A stretch of 64,000 nt of DNA from CAWINY01 sp963837635 (GCA_963837635.1 CAWINY010000006.1:62001-126000); one strand, 5' to 3'. Counted from the first letter of the stretch, positions 49,511 through 58,239 are shown. Notes: generated from the sequence alone by a model not told the origin. Translations and numbers: made by a program.

Positions 49511-49966
49511 GTGAAAGCAAGCATTCTCACTCTCGCCATTCTGCTGGGATTGACGACAACTATGATGTTGAGCCAAAACACGCAAGCCCCTGCGGGCGGC
49601 CCGCCGCCGCTTCCGTCCGGTGTTAAAGAACAGTCCAAACCCAACGGCCTGAAGTACTGGGACATCAAGGCTGGCACGGGCCAGGAAGCCACCTTCAACC
49701 ACACGGTGCGGGTCCACTACACCGGCTGGCTGACCAACGGCAAGAAGTTCGACAGCTCGGTGGACCGCGGCGAGCCCTTCGAGTTCAAACTCGGTGCGCA
49801 CCAGGTGATCCAGGGTTGGGATGAAGGCGTGGCCGGCATGAAGGTCGGGGGCAAGCGCCGCCTGCAGATTCCCCAAGAGCTAGGGTATGGGGCGCGCGGC
49901 GCCGGCGGCGTCATCCCGCCGAACGCGACGTTGGTCTTCGACGTGGAATTGTTGGACGTGCGGTAA
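49511..49966 (+). CDS. FKBP-type peptidyl-prolyl isomerase, secreted
   Basis: The 151-residue product starts at GTG 49511 behind AGGAGA. An N-terminal signal peptide (residues about 2-20) is followed by a proline-rich stretch and one FKBP domain with VHYTGWLTNGKKFDSS, PFEFKLGAHQVIQGWDEGVAGMKVGGKRRLQIP, LGYGARGAGG and IPPNATLVFDVELLDV. These are the conserved active-site segments. It would catalyse proline isomerisation during periplasmic folding. Confidence 0.93.
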   Translation: MKASILTLAILLGLTTTMMLSQNTQAPAGGPPPLPSGVKEQSKPNGLKYWDIKAGTGQEATFNHTVRVHYTGWLTNGKKFDSSVDRGEPFEFKLGAHQVIQGWDEGVAGMKVGGKRRLQIPQELGYGARGAGGVIPPNATLVFDVELLDVR

Positions 49967-50071
49967 CGATTCCGTGCGTTCGCCTCCCGGCGATTGCCTG
50001 TCATGCTGAGCGAGCCGGATCCGCGCGTTTTCGCGATCCAGCGAGTCGACGCTCCTGATGTTGATTCAAAG

Positions 50072-50097
50072 AAAAGCCTCCCACTCGGGAGGCTTTT
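50072..50097. terminator. Bidirectional terminator between FKBP and rpmB
   Basis: AAAAGCCTCCC pairs perfectly with GGGAGGCTTTT with a four-base loop. T runs flank it on both strands and the genes on either side converge. Confidence 0.9.
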
Positions 50098-50149
50098 GAC
50101 TTGGTCCCCTTCTAGGATTCCCTGATCTCCGATTCAGGTTGTCATCGCG

Positions 50150-50187
50150 GGGAACGGAAAACGGAGAACGCAAAACGGAGAACGACT
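50150..50187. repeat. Heptad repeat (GGAACGG / AAAACGG units)
   Basis: GGAACGG, AAAACGG, AGAACGC, AAAACGG, AGAACGA follow one another with a period of seven just after the rpmB stop. Confidence 0.75.
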
Positions 50188-50374
50188 ACGCCTTGGCGAC
50201 CTTGCCGCTGCGCAGGCAGGAGGTGCACACCCGCATTTTCTTGCTGCCGCTGCCCGCCTTGGCGCGCACCGGGCGCAGGTTGACGTTCCAACGGCGCTTG
50301 CTCACGTTGTGCGCGTGGCTGATGTTGTTGCCCGACTGCGGCTTTTTGCCGCAGATTTCACATACTTGTGCCAT
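50186..50374 (-). CDS. rpmB: Ribosomal protein L28
   Basis: The 62-residue product fits L28: CEICGKKPQSGNNISHAHNVSKRRWNVNLRPV and VCTSCLRSGKVAKA. The two CxxC pairs mark the zinc-binding form. It is a large-subunit ribosomal protein. The gene stands alone between convergent FKBP and divergent ndk. Confidence 0.96.
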   Translation of the reverse strand: MAQVCEICGKKPQSGNNISHAHNVSKRRWNVNLRPVRAKAGSGSKKMRVCTSCLRSGKVAKA

Positions 50375-50563
50375 GATTCCCTCGAACTTACTGAGTGCTG
50401 GTTGCGCAAAACGTTAATTTTAGATGACGAGAGAGGGGTTGCGCAACTCCCGCTGCAACTGGCTTGCGCAAGCTTCGCTTCTCTTCCAGCTTTGCTTGCT
50501 GCGGTTTTCCAATTATCATTTTGGTTTTCCCCAGATTTCCTGAAAGGTTAAGAACAAGCCATC

Positions 50564-50989
50564 ATGAAGACCCTCGAACGCACCTTGACCATCATCAAGC
50601 CCGACGCGGTTGAAAAGGGCGCGGCCGGCGATATCATCGCGATGCTGCAGAACGCCGGCTTCCGCATCCTCGGCATGAAGATGCTGCATATCACCAAGCA
50701 TCAGGCGGAGGGCTTCTACGCCGTGCACGCGGGCAAGCCATTCTTCGGCTCGCTGACCGACTTCATGTCCAGCGGCCCCATGGTCCCGATGGCGCTGGAG
50801 AAGGAGAACGCCATCGCCGAACTGCGGGAGTTGATGGGCGCCACCAACCCGGCCAATGCCGCCGCCGGCACCATCCGCAAGAAGTGGGCCGACAACATCG
50901 AGCGCAACGCCATCCACGGCTCCGACGCCGACGACACCGCCCGCTTCGAGCTGAGTTACTTCTTTGCCGGATACGAGTTGGCAAAGTAG
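50564..50989 (+). CDS. ndk: Nucleoside diphosphate kinase
   Basis: Ndk transfers the gamma phosphate among nucleotides. The 141-residue product has TLTIIKPDAVEKGAAGDI at the start, and NAIHGSDADDTARFELSYFF with the phospho-histidine (N-x-x-H-G-S-D) near residue 118. Length is normal for the bacterial enzyme. Confidence 0.97.
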   Translation: MKTLERTLTIIKPDAVEKGAAGDIIAMLQNAGFRILGMKMLHITKHQAEGFYAVHAGKPFFGSLTDFMSSGPMVPMALEKENAIAELRELMGATNPANAAAGTIRKKWADNIERNAIHGSDADDTARFELSYFFAGYELAK

Positions 50990-51044
50990 GTCATCCGCTA
51001 GCAGCCATCCGCTCTCGGCTGTCGGGCTAAAGGAATCGGATTTG

Positions 51045-51125
51045 AAACTTGCCGCTGATTGGCGCTGATCCACGCTGATAAGGAAAAAAGCGGATCAGCG
51101 TGATTCAGCGCTAATCAGCAGCGGG
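51045..51125. repeat. Inverted repeat with period-10 arms (GCTGATC units)
   Basis: CCGCTGATTGGCGCTGATCCACGCTGAT and its inverted counterpart ATCAGCGTGATTCAGCGCTAATCAGCAGCGG lie between ndk and the Dabb gene, with units spaced about ten bases apart. Confidence 0.75.
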
Positions 51126-51136
51126 CAAGACTAGTT

Positions 51137-51439
51137 ATGATCAAACACATCGTCTGCTTCAAACTGAAAGACTCGGCCGAAGGCGCCTCCAAGGCGGAGA
51201 ACGCCAGGCGCATGAAAGCCGAGCTCGAAGCCCTCCCCGGCAAAGTACCGGGCGTGTTGCGCCTGGAGGCCGGGATCAACCACGTGGATGATCCCGCCGC
51301 CTACGATGTCGCGCTCTACTCGGAGTTCGCCAGCAAGGAAGACCTCGCGCGCTACCAGGCCCATCCCGAACACCAGAAGATCGCGCAGTTCATCGCCAAA
51401 GTCCGCGAGCAGCGCGTGGTGGTGGACTACGAAGTGTAG
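51137..51439 (+). CDS. Dabb-family (stress-responsive alpha-beta barrel) protein
   Basis: The 100-residue product matches the dimeric alpha-beta barrel (Dabb) family: IKHIVCFKLKDSAEGASKAENARRMKAELEALPGKVPGVLRLEAGIN, then YDVALYSEFASKEDLARYQAHPEHQKIAQFI. Such proteins occur in stress responses and as small enzymes; the exact role is not known. Confidence 0.88.
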   Translation: MIKHIVCFKLKDSAEGASKAENARRMKAELEALPGKVPGVLRLEAGINHVDDPAAYDVALYSEFASKEDLARYQAHPEHQKIAQFIAKVREQRVVVDYEV

Positions 51440-51490
51440 CGGCGAAGAGAGAGAACCATACCGCAGGTCCTCAGGTCACCCGGCAAAGAA

Positions 51491-51592
51491 ATTGTCATCC
51501 TTCGCTTCGCTCAGGATCGCGGCGGCGGGCTCAGACGCCCGCCAATCGCCTCGACTTCGGCCGCTCCGCTCAGAATGACAATTCATGTCTTC
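51491..51592. repeat. Hairpin repeat (TTGTCATCC ... GAATGACAA)
   Basis: A diverged member of the TGTCATTCCGA family: ATTGTCATCCTTCGC at the left and GCTCAGAATGACAAT at the right, with an inner GGCGGGCTCAGACGCCCGCC hairpin. The 387-base gap 51440-51826 contains this repeat and no gene. Confidence 0.7.
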
Positions 51593-51826
51593 TCCCGAGG
51601 GCGAAGATTCATCGCCATTCCCAGGAAGTAACGAAATTTCTGCAGTTTGGGACCGGAAATTTGGCGCCCCGATTTTTACCACGATGACACCCAATTACCG
51701 GCGGGATGAGTTAAAGTAATCGGATTCAAGGTGGTGTGACGCGGGCTACGCGTCGCCGCCGGCAGGTTCCCTGACCCGTAGTTGTGGCGGTAGAATCCCT
51801 CATTTAAATCAGGAGCAATCTTTCCC

Positions 51827-52207
51827 ATGGCGAAGCGAACTAAAAAGAAGAACAACGAGACGGACGGTCAACCTTCCAATGAGGCCATCCAGGTCGTAAC
51901 CGCCGAATCCGCTGCTCCTGCGCCCGCCAAGCGCTCGCGCAAGACCGCTAAGCCTGCAAAGAACACGCAAATCGGCGGCGACAATCCCCCGGCTCCGAAC
52001 CGGGCAAACACCCCGGCGGTTTCAACTCCGCCAAACGGCCACAGTGCCTTTTCCGCCCCGCCGGCGAGTGTGCTCAGCTATCCGCCCGAGATTCAGGAAG
52101 CCATCCGGCTTCGCGCCTACCAGCTCTTCATGGAGCGCGGTGCCGAGCACGGCCACGATTTTGAGGACTGGCTGCGGGCGGAAACCGAAGTCTTGGCACG
52201 ACACTGA
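51827..52207 (+). CDS. DUF2934-containing protein
   Basis: The 126-residue product has a basic, low-complexity N-terminal two-thirds (KRTKKKNNET, then Ala-Pro-Lys-rich) and a C-terminal DUF2934 domain: EIQEAIRLRAYQLFMERGAEHGHDFEDWLRAETEVL. DUF2934 is common in Acidobacteriota and Proteobacteria; its role is unknown. The basic tail could bind nucleic acid. Confidence 0.83.
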   Translation: MAKRTKKKNNETDGQPSNEAIQVVTAESAAPAPAKRSRKTAKPAKNTQIGGDNPPAPNRANTPAVSTPPNGHSAFSAPPASVLSYPPEIQEAIRLRAYQLFMERGAEHGHDFEDWLRAETEVLARH

Positions 52208-52295
52208 ACGGGCGGCGTAGCAAGCGCGAGCGGCTCAGCTCGTGTGTGACCACCCCTTCGACCGGGTCCTGCAGGCGGCGTTGCGGGGAATAACC

Positions 52296-52395
52296 CACCA
52301 CAGAGCCACAGGGGGCACGGCGAACACCTTTACTATCAGCGTTGACCAGGGAAATCAGCGGCTTTTCTTTGTGTCTCCGTGCCTCGCTGGTGGAG
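52296..52395. repeat. Degenerate period-8 inverted repeat
   Basis: CCACAGAGCCACAGGGGGCACGG on the left and CTTTGTGTCTCCGTGCCTCGCTGGTGG on the right resemble the elements at 4399-4488 and 46560-46648, with more mismatches. Confidence 0.6.
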
Positions 52396-52555
52396 TTTTG
52401 CTCAGTTGCTGGAGCGACGGCGTCTCGCCGGCAGGTCCTCCTTACTTTCTTTTCTTTCTTTGCATCGGAGTTGCCGGTTTTCGAATCCTTTCCATTGTGC
52501 CACTTAGCTCTTGGGATCCTTCGAGCAAGAGTTTTCACCGTGGGTTGGCGCGGGG

Positions 52556-52650
52556 TGCCGTCCCTACGGGACTCGGGTAACAATTTGTGCTCATACCCAG
52601 GGCTTGCGTCCTGGGCTACTACCTGCTGCCCCGTCGGGGCTAACCCGGGA
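52556..52650. repeat. Dispersed repeat (GCCGTCCCTACGGGACTC family), copy 2
   Basis: This is the second copy of the element at 29341-29430. The gap 52208-52727 contains this and the period-8 element but no gene. Confidence 0.75.
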
Positions 52651-52727
52651 CGAAGCCATGGCCGGGGCCGCGTTGCGAGAAGCGAGCGTTTCTGGAAGAA
52701 TAGCAGTTACTTGAGAGTTACTCCCTG

Positions 52728-54779
52728 ATGGCCATCTTAGGAAGCTTTTCACTCCTCCTTGCCCTTGCCTTAGCCGCGTACTCGCTGATTGCGGGCGCGT
52801 ATGCTCTGCTGCGGAAGTCTGCGGCTTCGGATGCCTTGAGCGAGACGGCACGCCGCGCCGGCATCGCGGTCTGGGTGGCGGTTACCGTGGCTGGCATTGC
52901 CTTGGTAACGGCGGTGTTCCGCAACGACTTCAGCATCGCCTACATCCTGCACCACTCCAACCGCGATCTGCCTGCGGCGTATAAGTTCGCGGCGTTGTGG
53001 TCCGGGCAGGAAGGCTCGCTGCTCTTCTGGGCATGGCTGCTTTCGACCTACGGACTGGTGCTACGGCTGCGCCACAAAGTCGACGTCCGGCTGGTAGCGC
53101 ACGCCTCGGTGATTCTGGCGGCGGTGCAGGTCTTCTTCCTGTGCCTGATTAACTTCGCGGCACACCCGTTTGCCCTGGTGCAAGGCCAAATTCCGCCGGA
53201 CGGCAACGGCCTCAATCCGCTGCTGCAGTATCCGGAGATGGTCATCCACCCGCCCATGCTGTATCTCGGCTATGTGGGCTTCAGCGTGCCGTTTGCCTTC
53301 GCGCTGGCGGCGCTGATCATGAAATACCCGGGCGAAAAGTGGATCTCCATCACCCGTCGCTGGACCATGGTCACCTGGTGTTTTCTGACCTGCGGCATCT
53401 TCCTGGGCGCGCACTGGGCCTACTCGGTGTTGGGCTGGGGCGGCTACTGGGGATGGGACCCGGTCGAGAACGCTTCGCTGCTGCCCTGGCTCACGGGCAC
53501 CGCATTCCTGCATTCGGTGATGATGCAGGAAAAGCGCGGCATGCTGAAGATCTGGAACATGTGGCTGATCTTCACCACCTTCATGCTCTCGATTTTCGGC
53601 ACCTTCCTGACGCGCTCCGGCGTGGTCAGCTCGGTGCATGCCTTTGCCGAATCGTCGATCGGCACCTGGTTCCTCGTCTTCCTCTCGCTGACCGCCGCCA
53701 CCTGCACCTTCTTTTTTGTCAGGAACCGCGGCCATCTGAAGAGCGAGAACAAGCTGGAATCGCTGGTTTCGCGTGAGTCCAGCTTCATGTTCAACAACCT
53801 GATCCTGTTGGTCGCCTGCTTCACCGTGCTGTGGGGGACGCTGTTTCCCATCCTTAGCGAATGGGTAACCGGTTCCAAAGTCACGGTTGGGCCGCCGTTC
53901 TTCAACCGGGTGAACATCCCCATCGCCATGGGCCTGTTGTTGCTCACCGCGGTGGGCCCACTGCTGGCGTGGCGCAAGACCTCGATGGAGAGCATCCGGC
54001 GCAACTTCCTGTGGCCGGGCCTGGGAGCGCTGCTGGTCGCAGTCGCTCTGGTGATTGGCGGGATGAAGCCATGGCAGGAAGTCTCCGCCTTCTACTCGCT
54101 GGTGGCGATCACGCTTTCGGCATTGGTAATGTTTACCATCTCCAGCGAGTTCTATCGCGGCGCGCGGGTCATTGCCGGGCACACCGGCCGGAACCTGCTG
54201 CTGTCGGCGGTGCAACTGACTCGCCGCAACACCCGCCGTTATGGCGGCTACATCGTACACATCGGCGTGGTGGTGATCATGATCGGCTTTGCCGGCTCGG
54301 CGTTCAATCGCGACCTCGAGCAGGAACTCGGCCGGGGCGACAAGATGCAGATCGGCGCCTACACCCTGGTCTGCGACTCCTACACCCAGGACGACAAGCC
54401 GAACTACTCCAGCGAGTGGGCGATCATCGATGTTTACAAGGGCGGCCAGAAGATCGACACCATGTATCCCGAGCGCCGCTTCTACAAAGCCAGCCAGCAG
54501 CCGGCCACCATCGTCGCCAATCGCTCGACCATGAAAGAGGACCTCTACCTGGTCTATGCAGGGCTCAATCAGGACACCGGCCGGCCGATTATCAAGGCGC
54601 ACGTGAACCCGCTGGTGATGTGGATCTGGTCGGGCGTGCACTTCGTGCTGATCGGCACGATTATCGCCATGATTCCGAACATGCAGGCCTCCCGGCTGGC
54701 GGTGAAGTCTTCCGCCACCGAGGCCGCTGCTACCTTGGCCGCCCAGGGCAACACGGTCAGTGCCGGAGGAGGCGATTGA
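52728..54779 (+). CDS. ccmF: Cytochrome c haem lyase CcmF-type
   Basis: CcmF joins haem to apocytochrome c in the system I pathway. The 683-residue product has about 14 hydrophobic segments, the WWD-type motif (VLGWGGYWGWDPVENASLLPW at about residue 235) and histidine-rich segments (LHHSNRDLPAAYKFAALWSGQEGSLLFW, HPPMLYLGYVGFSVPF, IVHIGVVVIMIGFAGSAFNRDLE). It is the full-length type. CcmH follows with a one-base overlap of its first possible ATG. Confidence 0.95.
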   Translation: MAILGSFSLLLALALAAYSLIAGAYALLRKSAASDALSETARRAGIAVWVAVTVAGIALVTAVFRNDFSIAYILHHSNRDLPAAYKFAALWSGQEGSLLFWAWLLSTYGLVLRLRHKVDVRLVAHASVILAAVQVFFLCLINFAAHPFALVQGQIPPDGNGLNPLLQYPEMVIHPPMLYLGYVGFSVPFAFALAALIMKYPGEKWISITRRWTMVTWCFLTCGIFLGAHWAYSVLGWGGYWGWDPVENASLLPWLTGTAFLHSVMMQEKRGMLKIWNMWLIFTTFMLSIFGTFLTRSGVVSSVHAFAESSIGTWFLVFLSLTAATCTFFFVRNRGHLKSENKLESLVSRESSFMFNNLILLVACFTVLWGTLFPILSEWVTGSKVTVGPPFFNRVNIPIAMGLLLLTAVGPLLAWRKTSMESIRRNFLWPGLGALLVAVALVIGGMKPWQEVSAFYSLVAITLSALVMFTISSEFYRGARVIAGHTGRNLLLSAVQLTRRNTRRYGGYIVHIGVVVIMIGFAGSAFNRDLEQELGRGDKMQIGAYTLVCDSYTQDDKPNYSSEWAIIDVYKGGQKIDTMYPERRFYKASQQPATIVANRSTMKEDLYLVYAGLNQDTGRPIIKAHVNPLVMWIWSGVHFVLIGTIIAMIPNMQASRLAVKSSATEAAATLAAQGNTVSAGGGD

Positions 54780-54789
54780 TGCTGCGGCA

Positions 54790-54886
54790 GACGTTCTCCG
54801 TTCTCCGTTCTCCGTTTTCCGTTGCGTATAGCCATGCACTACGGCGAGCAGGGAACGAGGAACGGAAAACGGAGAACGGAAAACGT
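54790..54886. repeat. Inverted repeat with heptad arms (GTTCTCC / GGAGAAC)
   Basis: Four units of GTTCTCC/GTTTTCC (54793-54822) are answered by GGAACGA, GGAACGG, AAAACGG, AGAACGG, AAAACG at 54852-54885. The element sits between ccmF and ccmH and is open in the ccmH frame. Confidence 0.85.
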
Positions 54887-55351
54887 ATGCATCTGCTGCT
54901 TGTCGCGCTGCTGTTGTTGCCCCTGCTGGGCGCGACCACTGACCCGGGCAGCGGGACCCGCTTCAACAACCTCGGGCACAAGATGATGTGCACCTGTGGC
55001 TGCGGGCAGGTGCTTCTCGAGTGCAACCACGTGGGTTGCCAGTCCAGCGACCGCATGCGCGGCGAATTGCAGGCCCGCATGGATGCCGGCGACAACGACA
55101 ACGCCATCCTGCAATGGTTCGTCAGCAAATACGGCAACACGGTGCTCGCCGCTCCCACCGGCCACGGCTTCAACCGCGTTGCCTGGATTATGCCGTTCGC
55201 TGCCTTTGGGTTTGGCATTACGTTGTGCGTGTTCGTGGTCCGCGCATGGAATCGGCGTGCGAGACCTGTTGCAGCCGGTTCCGGTGTCGTTATGCCCACC
55301 GCGAAGCTCGATGAAATGCGCCGCCGCGCCCGCGAGGAGACCGAAATATGA
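54887..55351 (+). CDS. ccmH: CcmH-type cytochrome c maturation protein
   Basis: CcmH presents reduced apocytochrome to the haem lyase. The 154-residue product has a short N-terminal hydrophobic signal (HLLLVALLLLPLLGA), the metazincin-like CTCGCG redox motif of CcmH (MMCTCGCGQVLLECNHVGCQSSDRMR) and a C-terminal membrane segment at about residues 98-122. The frame is open from an ATG at 54780 that overlaps the ccmF stop, but the first 36 codons would be repeat DNA, so the ATG at 54887 behind GGAG is preferred. Confidence 0.9.
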   Translation: MHLLLVALLLLPLLGATTDPGSGTRFNNLGHKMMCTCGCGQVLLECNHVGCQSSDRMRGELQARMDAGDNDNAILQWFVSKYGNTVLAAPTGHGFNRVAWIMPFAAFGFGITLCVFVVRAWNRRARPVAAGSGVVMPTAKLDEMRRRAREETEI

Positions 55352-55731
55352 CCTTCGCATTCGCCATCATGACGACGGCCGCAGGAGACATCGCCGCCGC
55401 CTCCGTCCTCTGTGCGGCGCTGACGCTGGCGCTGGTTTACTTCACGTTTTACCTGCCGGCCCGCTTCGAAGAGGCGCCGGAGAAGACGCGCCTCATGTAC
55501 CTGCGGGAGCGCAAAGAGATCATCTACGACAACCTGCGCGACCTGAACTTCGAGTACAAAGCCGGCAAATATCCCGAGGGCGATTACGAACAGATGCGCA
55601 CCTCGCTGGAAGGCGAAGCCGCCAGCGTGCTGGCGGAAATCGAGGTGCTGGAACAGGCCGCGCCGCAGCCCGGCTCCGTTCGCTCTGTCCGCGAGCTGCT
55701 CAGCCGCAAGCCGAAAGGAGCGCGCGCATGA
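55348..55731 (+). CDS. Membrane protein in the cytochrome c maturation operon
   Basis: The 127-residue product has one N-terminal membrane segment (about residues 17-37) and a helical, coiled-coil-like remainder with RLMYLRERKEIIYDNLRDLNFEYKAGKYPEGDYEQMR. That last pattern, a helix plus KYPEGDYEQ, also occurs in CcmI-type and zinc-ribbon-linked proteins of this operon class, but no domain can be named. The ATG overlaps the ccmH stop in an ATGA arrangement, and the next gene starts inside its stop. Confidence 0.7.
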   Translation: MTFAFAIMTTAAGDIAAASVLCAALTLALVYFTFYLPARFEEAPEKTRLMYLRERKEIIYDNLRDLNFEYKAGKYPEGDYEQMRTSLEGEAASVLAEIEVLEQAAPQPGSVRSVRELLSRKPKGARA

Positions 55732-57149
55732 TGATGGATTCCGTGAGCCGCCGTTGCTTTGGCATTCCTCCGACTGTTGGGTTCGACCGCGCCCTCGCAC
55801 TCGTGTTCACTGTGCTGGTCGCGCTCGCCATTCCTGCCGCTGCGCAGAACATCACCGGGTTGGTGCTGAACGGCACTACGGGCAAACCATCGGCAGGAGA
55901 TACCGTCACACTCATCAAGATCTCGCAGGCGGCCGGCATGGAAGAGGCCGGTTCCACCAAAACCGATGCCCAGGGCAAATTCAGCTTCAGCAACGTCTCA
56001 CAAGACGGCCCGCACTTGGTGCGCGTCGAGCACGCTGGGGTGAACTATCACAAGATGGTTCCGCCCGGCACGACCACCGCCGAGGTGCAGGTCTACGAGG
56101 CCGTGAAGGACAAGCTCGACGGGATTAGTACAGCGGTGGAGATGGCCATGCAGGCCCGGGCCGGCGTCCTGCAGGTGGTCCAGATTTACGGGATCAACAA
56201 CGCCTCCAACCCGCCGCGGACACTGGCCGGCGATCACACCTGGCAGGTATCAATTCCCGAAGACGCCCAGATCGATGATGTTTCCACCCAGGCTCCCAAC
56301 GGGCAACCGGTGGCGACCACGCCGACGCCGGTTCCGGGCAAGAAGGGGGTGTATGGCTTGGGCTATCCCCTGCGTCCCGGTACCACGCAAATCCGCCTCG
56401 GCTACCACATGCCCTATAGCGGTTCGGCCAGGATAGAACCCGGCCTGCTGGGGCCTGTGCAGCATCTGCTGGTGGTTTATCCCGCCCAGATGCAGTTTGC
56501 CCCGGCCAATGCGAGGACGTTCACCTCGACCCCTTCGGGTGACAACCGCCTGCTTTCCCAAATTGCGACCAAGGTGACTCCGGGCGCCCAAATGGCCTTC
56601 ACCGTGAGTGGCACTGGGACGTTCCCTCAGGATGCCGGCTCGCAGGGCGGAGATCAATCCGCTGATTCTGGTGGCGGAATGCCCGGTGGCTCCACCAGCG
56701 ATGCCCGACCGGGCGGCGGGCTTGGCGCGCCGATCGGCGCTCCTGATCCCCTGACCAACTATCGCTGGCCGATCCTGGGCAGCCTCGGCCTGGTGCTGGC
56801 CGCCGGCGCGGCGTTCGTCTCCTCCCGGCGCAATCAGCCTAGGGTGGCCCCGGCAGGAGCAGCTTCGATGGTCCCGGTGAACTCCGCGAGCGATCCTGCT
56901 CAGGCCATTGCCGTGCGAAAAGGAAAGGGCAAGCGCGGCGCCGGCGCGGCCAGCCAGAGCACGCCGAATACAGACAGTTCGAACAGCGGGCGTGGCCCGG
57001 CGCTGCTCGAAGCCATGAAAGAAGAACTCTTCCAGCTAGAAATTGACTTCACGCAGGGGCGTCTCACGGAAGCTGAATACCAGCAGGCCAAGGTGGGGGT
57101 GGATGCTGCCCTCAAACGCGCCCTGAGCCGCATGGCGGCCAACCAGTAG
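55728..57149 (+). CDS. Secreted carboxypeptidase-regulatory-like protein with membrane anchor
   Basis: The 473-residue product has an N-terminal signal (residues about 20-40), a beta-sandwich of the carboxypeptidase-regulatory type (NITGLVLNGTTGKPSAGDTVTLI ... TDAQGKFSFSNV), a further beta-rich region, and a membrane segment near residue 350 (PILGSLGLVLAAGAAFV). A C-terminal cytoplasmic tail ends in a helix ALLEAMKEELFQLEIDFTQGRLTEAEYQQAKVG, which resembles the helix of the preceding gene product. AAGGAG precedes the ATG. It is the last gene of the ccm group, and its role there is unknown. Confidence 0.75.
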   Translation: MMMDSVSRRCFGIPPTVGFDRALALVFTVLVALAIPAAAQNITGLVLNGTTGKPSAGDTVTLIKISQAAGMEEAGSTKTDAQGKFSFSNVSQDGPHLVRVEHAGVNYHKMVPPGTTTAEVQVYEAVKDKLDGISTAVEMAMQARAGVLQVVQIYGINNASNPPRTLAGDHTWQVSIPEDAQIDDVSTQAPNGQPVATTPTPVPGKKGVYGLGYPLRPGTTQIRLGYHMPYSGSARIEPGLLGPVQHLLVVYPAQMQFAPANARTFTSTPSGDNRLLSQIATKVTPGAQMAFTVSGTGTFPQDAGSQGGDQSADSGGGMPGGSTSDARPGGGLGAPIGAPDPLTNYRWPILGSLGLVLAAGAAFVSSRRNQPRVAPAGAASMVPVNSASDPAQAIAVRKGKGKRGAGAASQSTPNTDSSNSGRGPALLEAMKEELFQLEIDFTQGRLTEAEYQQAKVGVDAALKRALSRMAANQ

Positions 57150-57492
57150 AAGCATGGGGAGAGCAGGCGAACGGATCAGGCGGATACTCCCAAGAAGCGT
57201 GTCGATCCGTTCCAATCCGTGAGATCCGCGGTAAGCGGTTGCTGGATTGCCCGATCACCCGATCGAAGGTCTTCGCAGGAACCGCTTCGGGCTGGTGTCG
57301 CATCTAGTTAAAGCTGGTATTGACGCTGTCTCCCCAACACGCTTATCATTCACGCTTCGTTGCGCGAGCGCACTAGCGGTTGGTGAGTCGGCTGTGGACG
57401 CTAAGCGGAGCGAAGTGGCCGGGCTGGAGCACGCCCTGCCCCTGAGAGTCTGCTCACGGAAATCTTAATTCGGCAGGAATACCGAGATCTCG
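57150..57492. other. Intergenic stretch with one period-10 repeat
   Basis: The gap between the carboxypeptidase-regulatory-like and DksA-like genes has no gene. ATCCGTTCCA and ATCCGTGAG units at about 57205-57230 and GCGGTAAGCGG belong to the period-10 family. A CGATCACCCGATCG palindrome is near 57252. Confidence 0.5.
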
Positions 57493-57861
57493 ATGGATAA
57501 GAAGCAACTCGAGAAATTCAAGAAGCAGTTGGAAGAACGGCAGCAGATGTTGCGGCGGGCGGTGGCTCGCACGGAAGTCGACGGGCGCACCCAAGACGAG
57601 GATAGTGCCCAGGACATCGCCGATCGCGCTGCCAGCTCCTACAACAAGGAATTCCTCTTTCACCAGAGCAACAACGACCGCCAGTTGCTGCAGATGGTGG
57701 ATGGCGCCTTAGCGCGGATCGAAGACGGCACCTTCGGTCAGTGCATCTCGTGCAGCGCCGACATCAATTCCAAGCGCCTGGAAGCCGTGCCTTGGACCCG
57801 TTACTGCATCGAGTGCCAGGAAAAGATGGAGAAGGGTATTCTCCAGGAAGCGCGCCCCTAA
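57493..57861 (+). CDS. TraR/DksA-type zinc-finger protein
   Basis: The 122-residue product has a helical hairpin (residues about 1-80: KKQLEKFKKQLEERQQMLRRAVART, then DEDSAQDIADRAASSYNKEFLFHQSNNDRQLL) and a C4 zinc finger (CISCSADINSKRLEAVPWTRYCIEC). DksA-type proteins enter the RNA polymerase secondary channel and act with ppGpp. The acidic tip residues (DEDSAQD) are there. It is shorter than DksA itself and may be a paralogue. Confidence 0.88.
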   Translation: MDKKQLEKFKKQLEERQQMLRRAVARTEVDGRTQDEDSAQDIADRAASSYNKEFLFHQSNNDRQLLQMVDGALARIEDGTFGQCISCSADINSKRLEAVPWTRYCIECQEKMEKGILQEARP

Positions 57862-57871
57862 TCGCCGGGAT

Positions 57872-58027
57872 TCATACGCCTGTGGTGCGTCCGCCCCGGA
57901 CAAAATGCAGGATCAGCATCACCACGGCAAGCGCGAGCAGCAGGTGAATGGCGGCAGCCGTGACGTGAAAGGCCACCCAGCCCAGCAGCCAGGCAATTAA
58001 CAGCACAATAAACAACAAGAGAAACAT
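57872..58027 (-). CDS. Small lmo0937/DUF5670-type membrane protein
   Basis: A 51-residue frame encodes two hydrophobic segments, FLLLFIVLLIAWLLGWVAF and IHLLLALAVVMLILHFV, ending in a basic tail with RGGR. The pattern matches the tiny membrane proteins of the lmo0937/DUF5670 family, which are common in soil bacteria and often stress-induced. It is convergent with the DksA-like gene. Its function is unknown. Confidence 0.7.
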   Translation of the reverse strand: MFLLLFIVLLIAWLLGWVAFHVTAAAIHLLLALAVVMLILHFVRGGRTTGV

Positions 58028-58126
58028 AGTTCTCTACCCCCCCAACCCGGTCTCCAGTTGGAGGGATCGCCGACGCACCGGGTTGCCGTAGCGCCGGATT
58101 CTCGCAGCGACGGTGCCCACAAACGA

Positions 58127-58216
58127 GGGTGCCCCACATCTGCCCGGTTTTGGCAGATGTGGGTTAACGAACGGTCCCACATCTGCGAACAGCGCGCAGA
58201 TGTGGGGCACCCTCTG
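58127..58216. repeat. Inverted repeats (CCACATCTGC / GCAGATGTGG)
   Basis: Two pairs of CCCACATCTGC and GCAGATGTGGG lie in tandem, with GGGTGCCCC at the left and GGGGCACCC at the right. The same unit is found at 59848-59889. It lies upstream of the small membrane protein and beyond the sialidase-like gene end. Confidence 0.85.
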
Positions 58217-58239
58217 GACCGCGAGATACCGGCGTTGCG

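Noticed and set aside
53061..54839. A 592-residue open frame on the strand opposite ccmF
   Set aside because: It is an antisense shadow of a high-GC gene. ccmF on the plus strand has clear family motifs and this frame has none.
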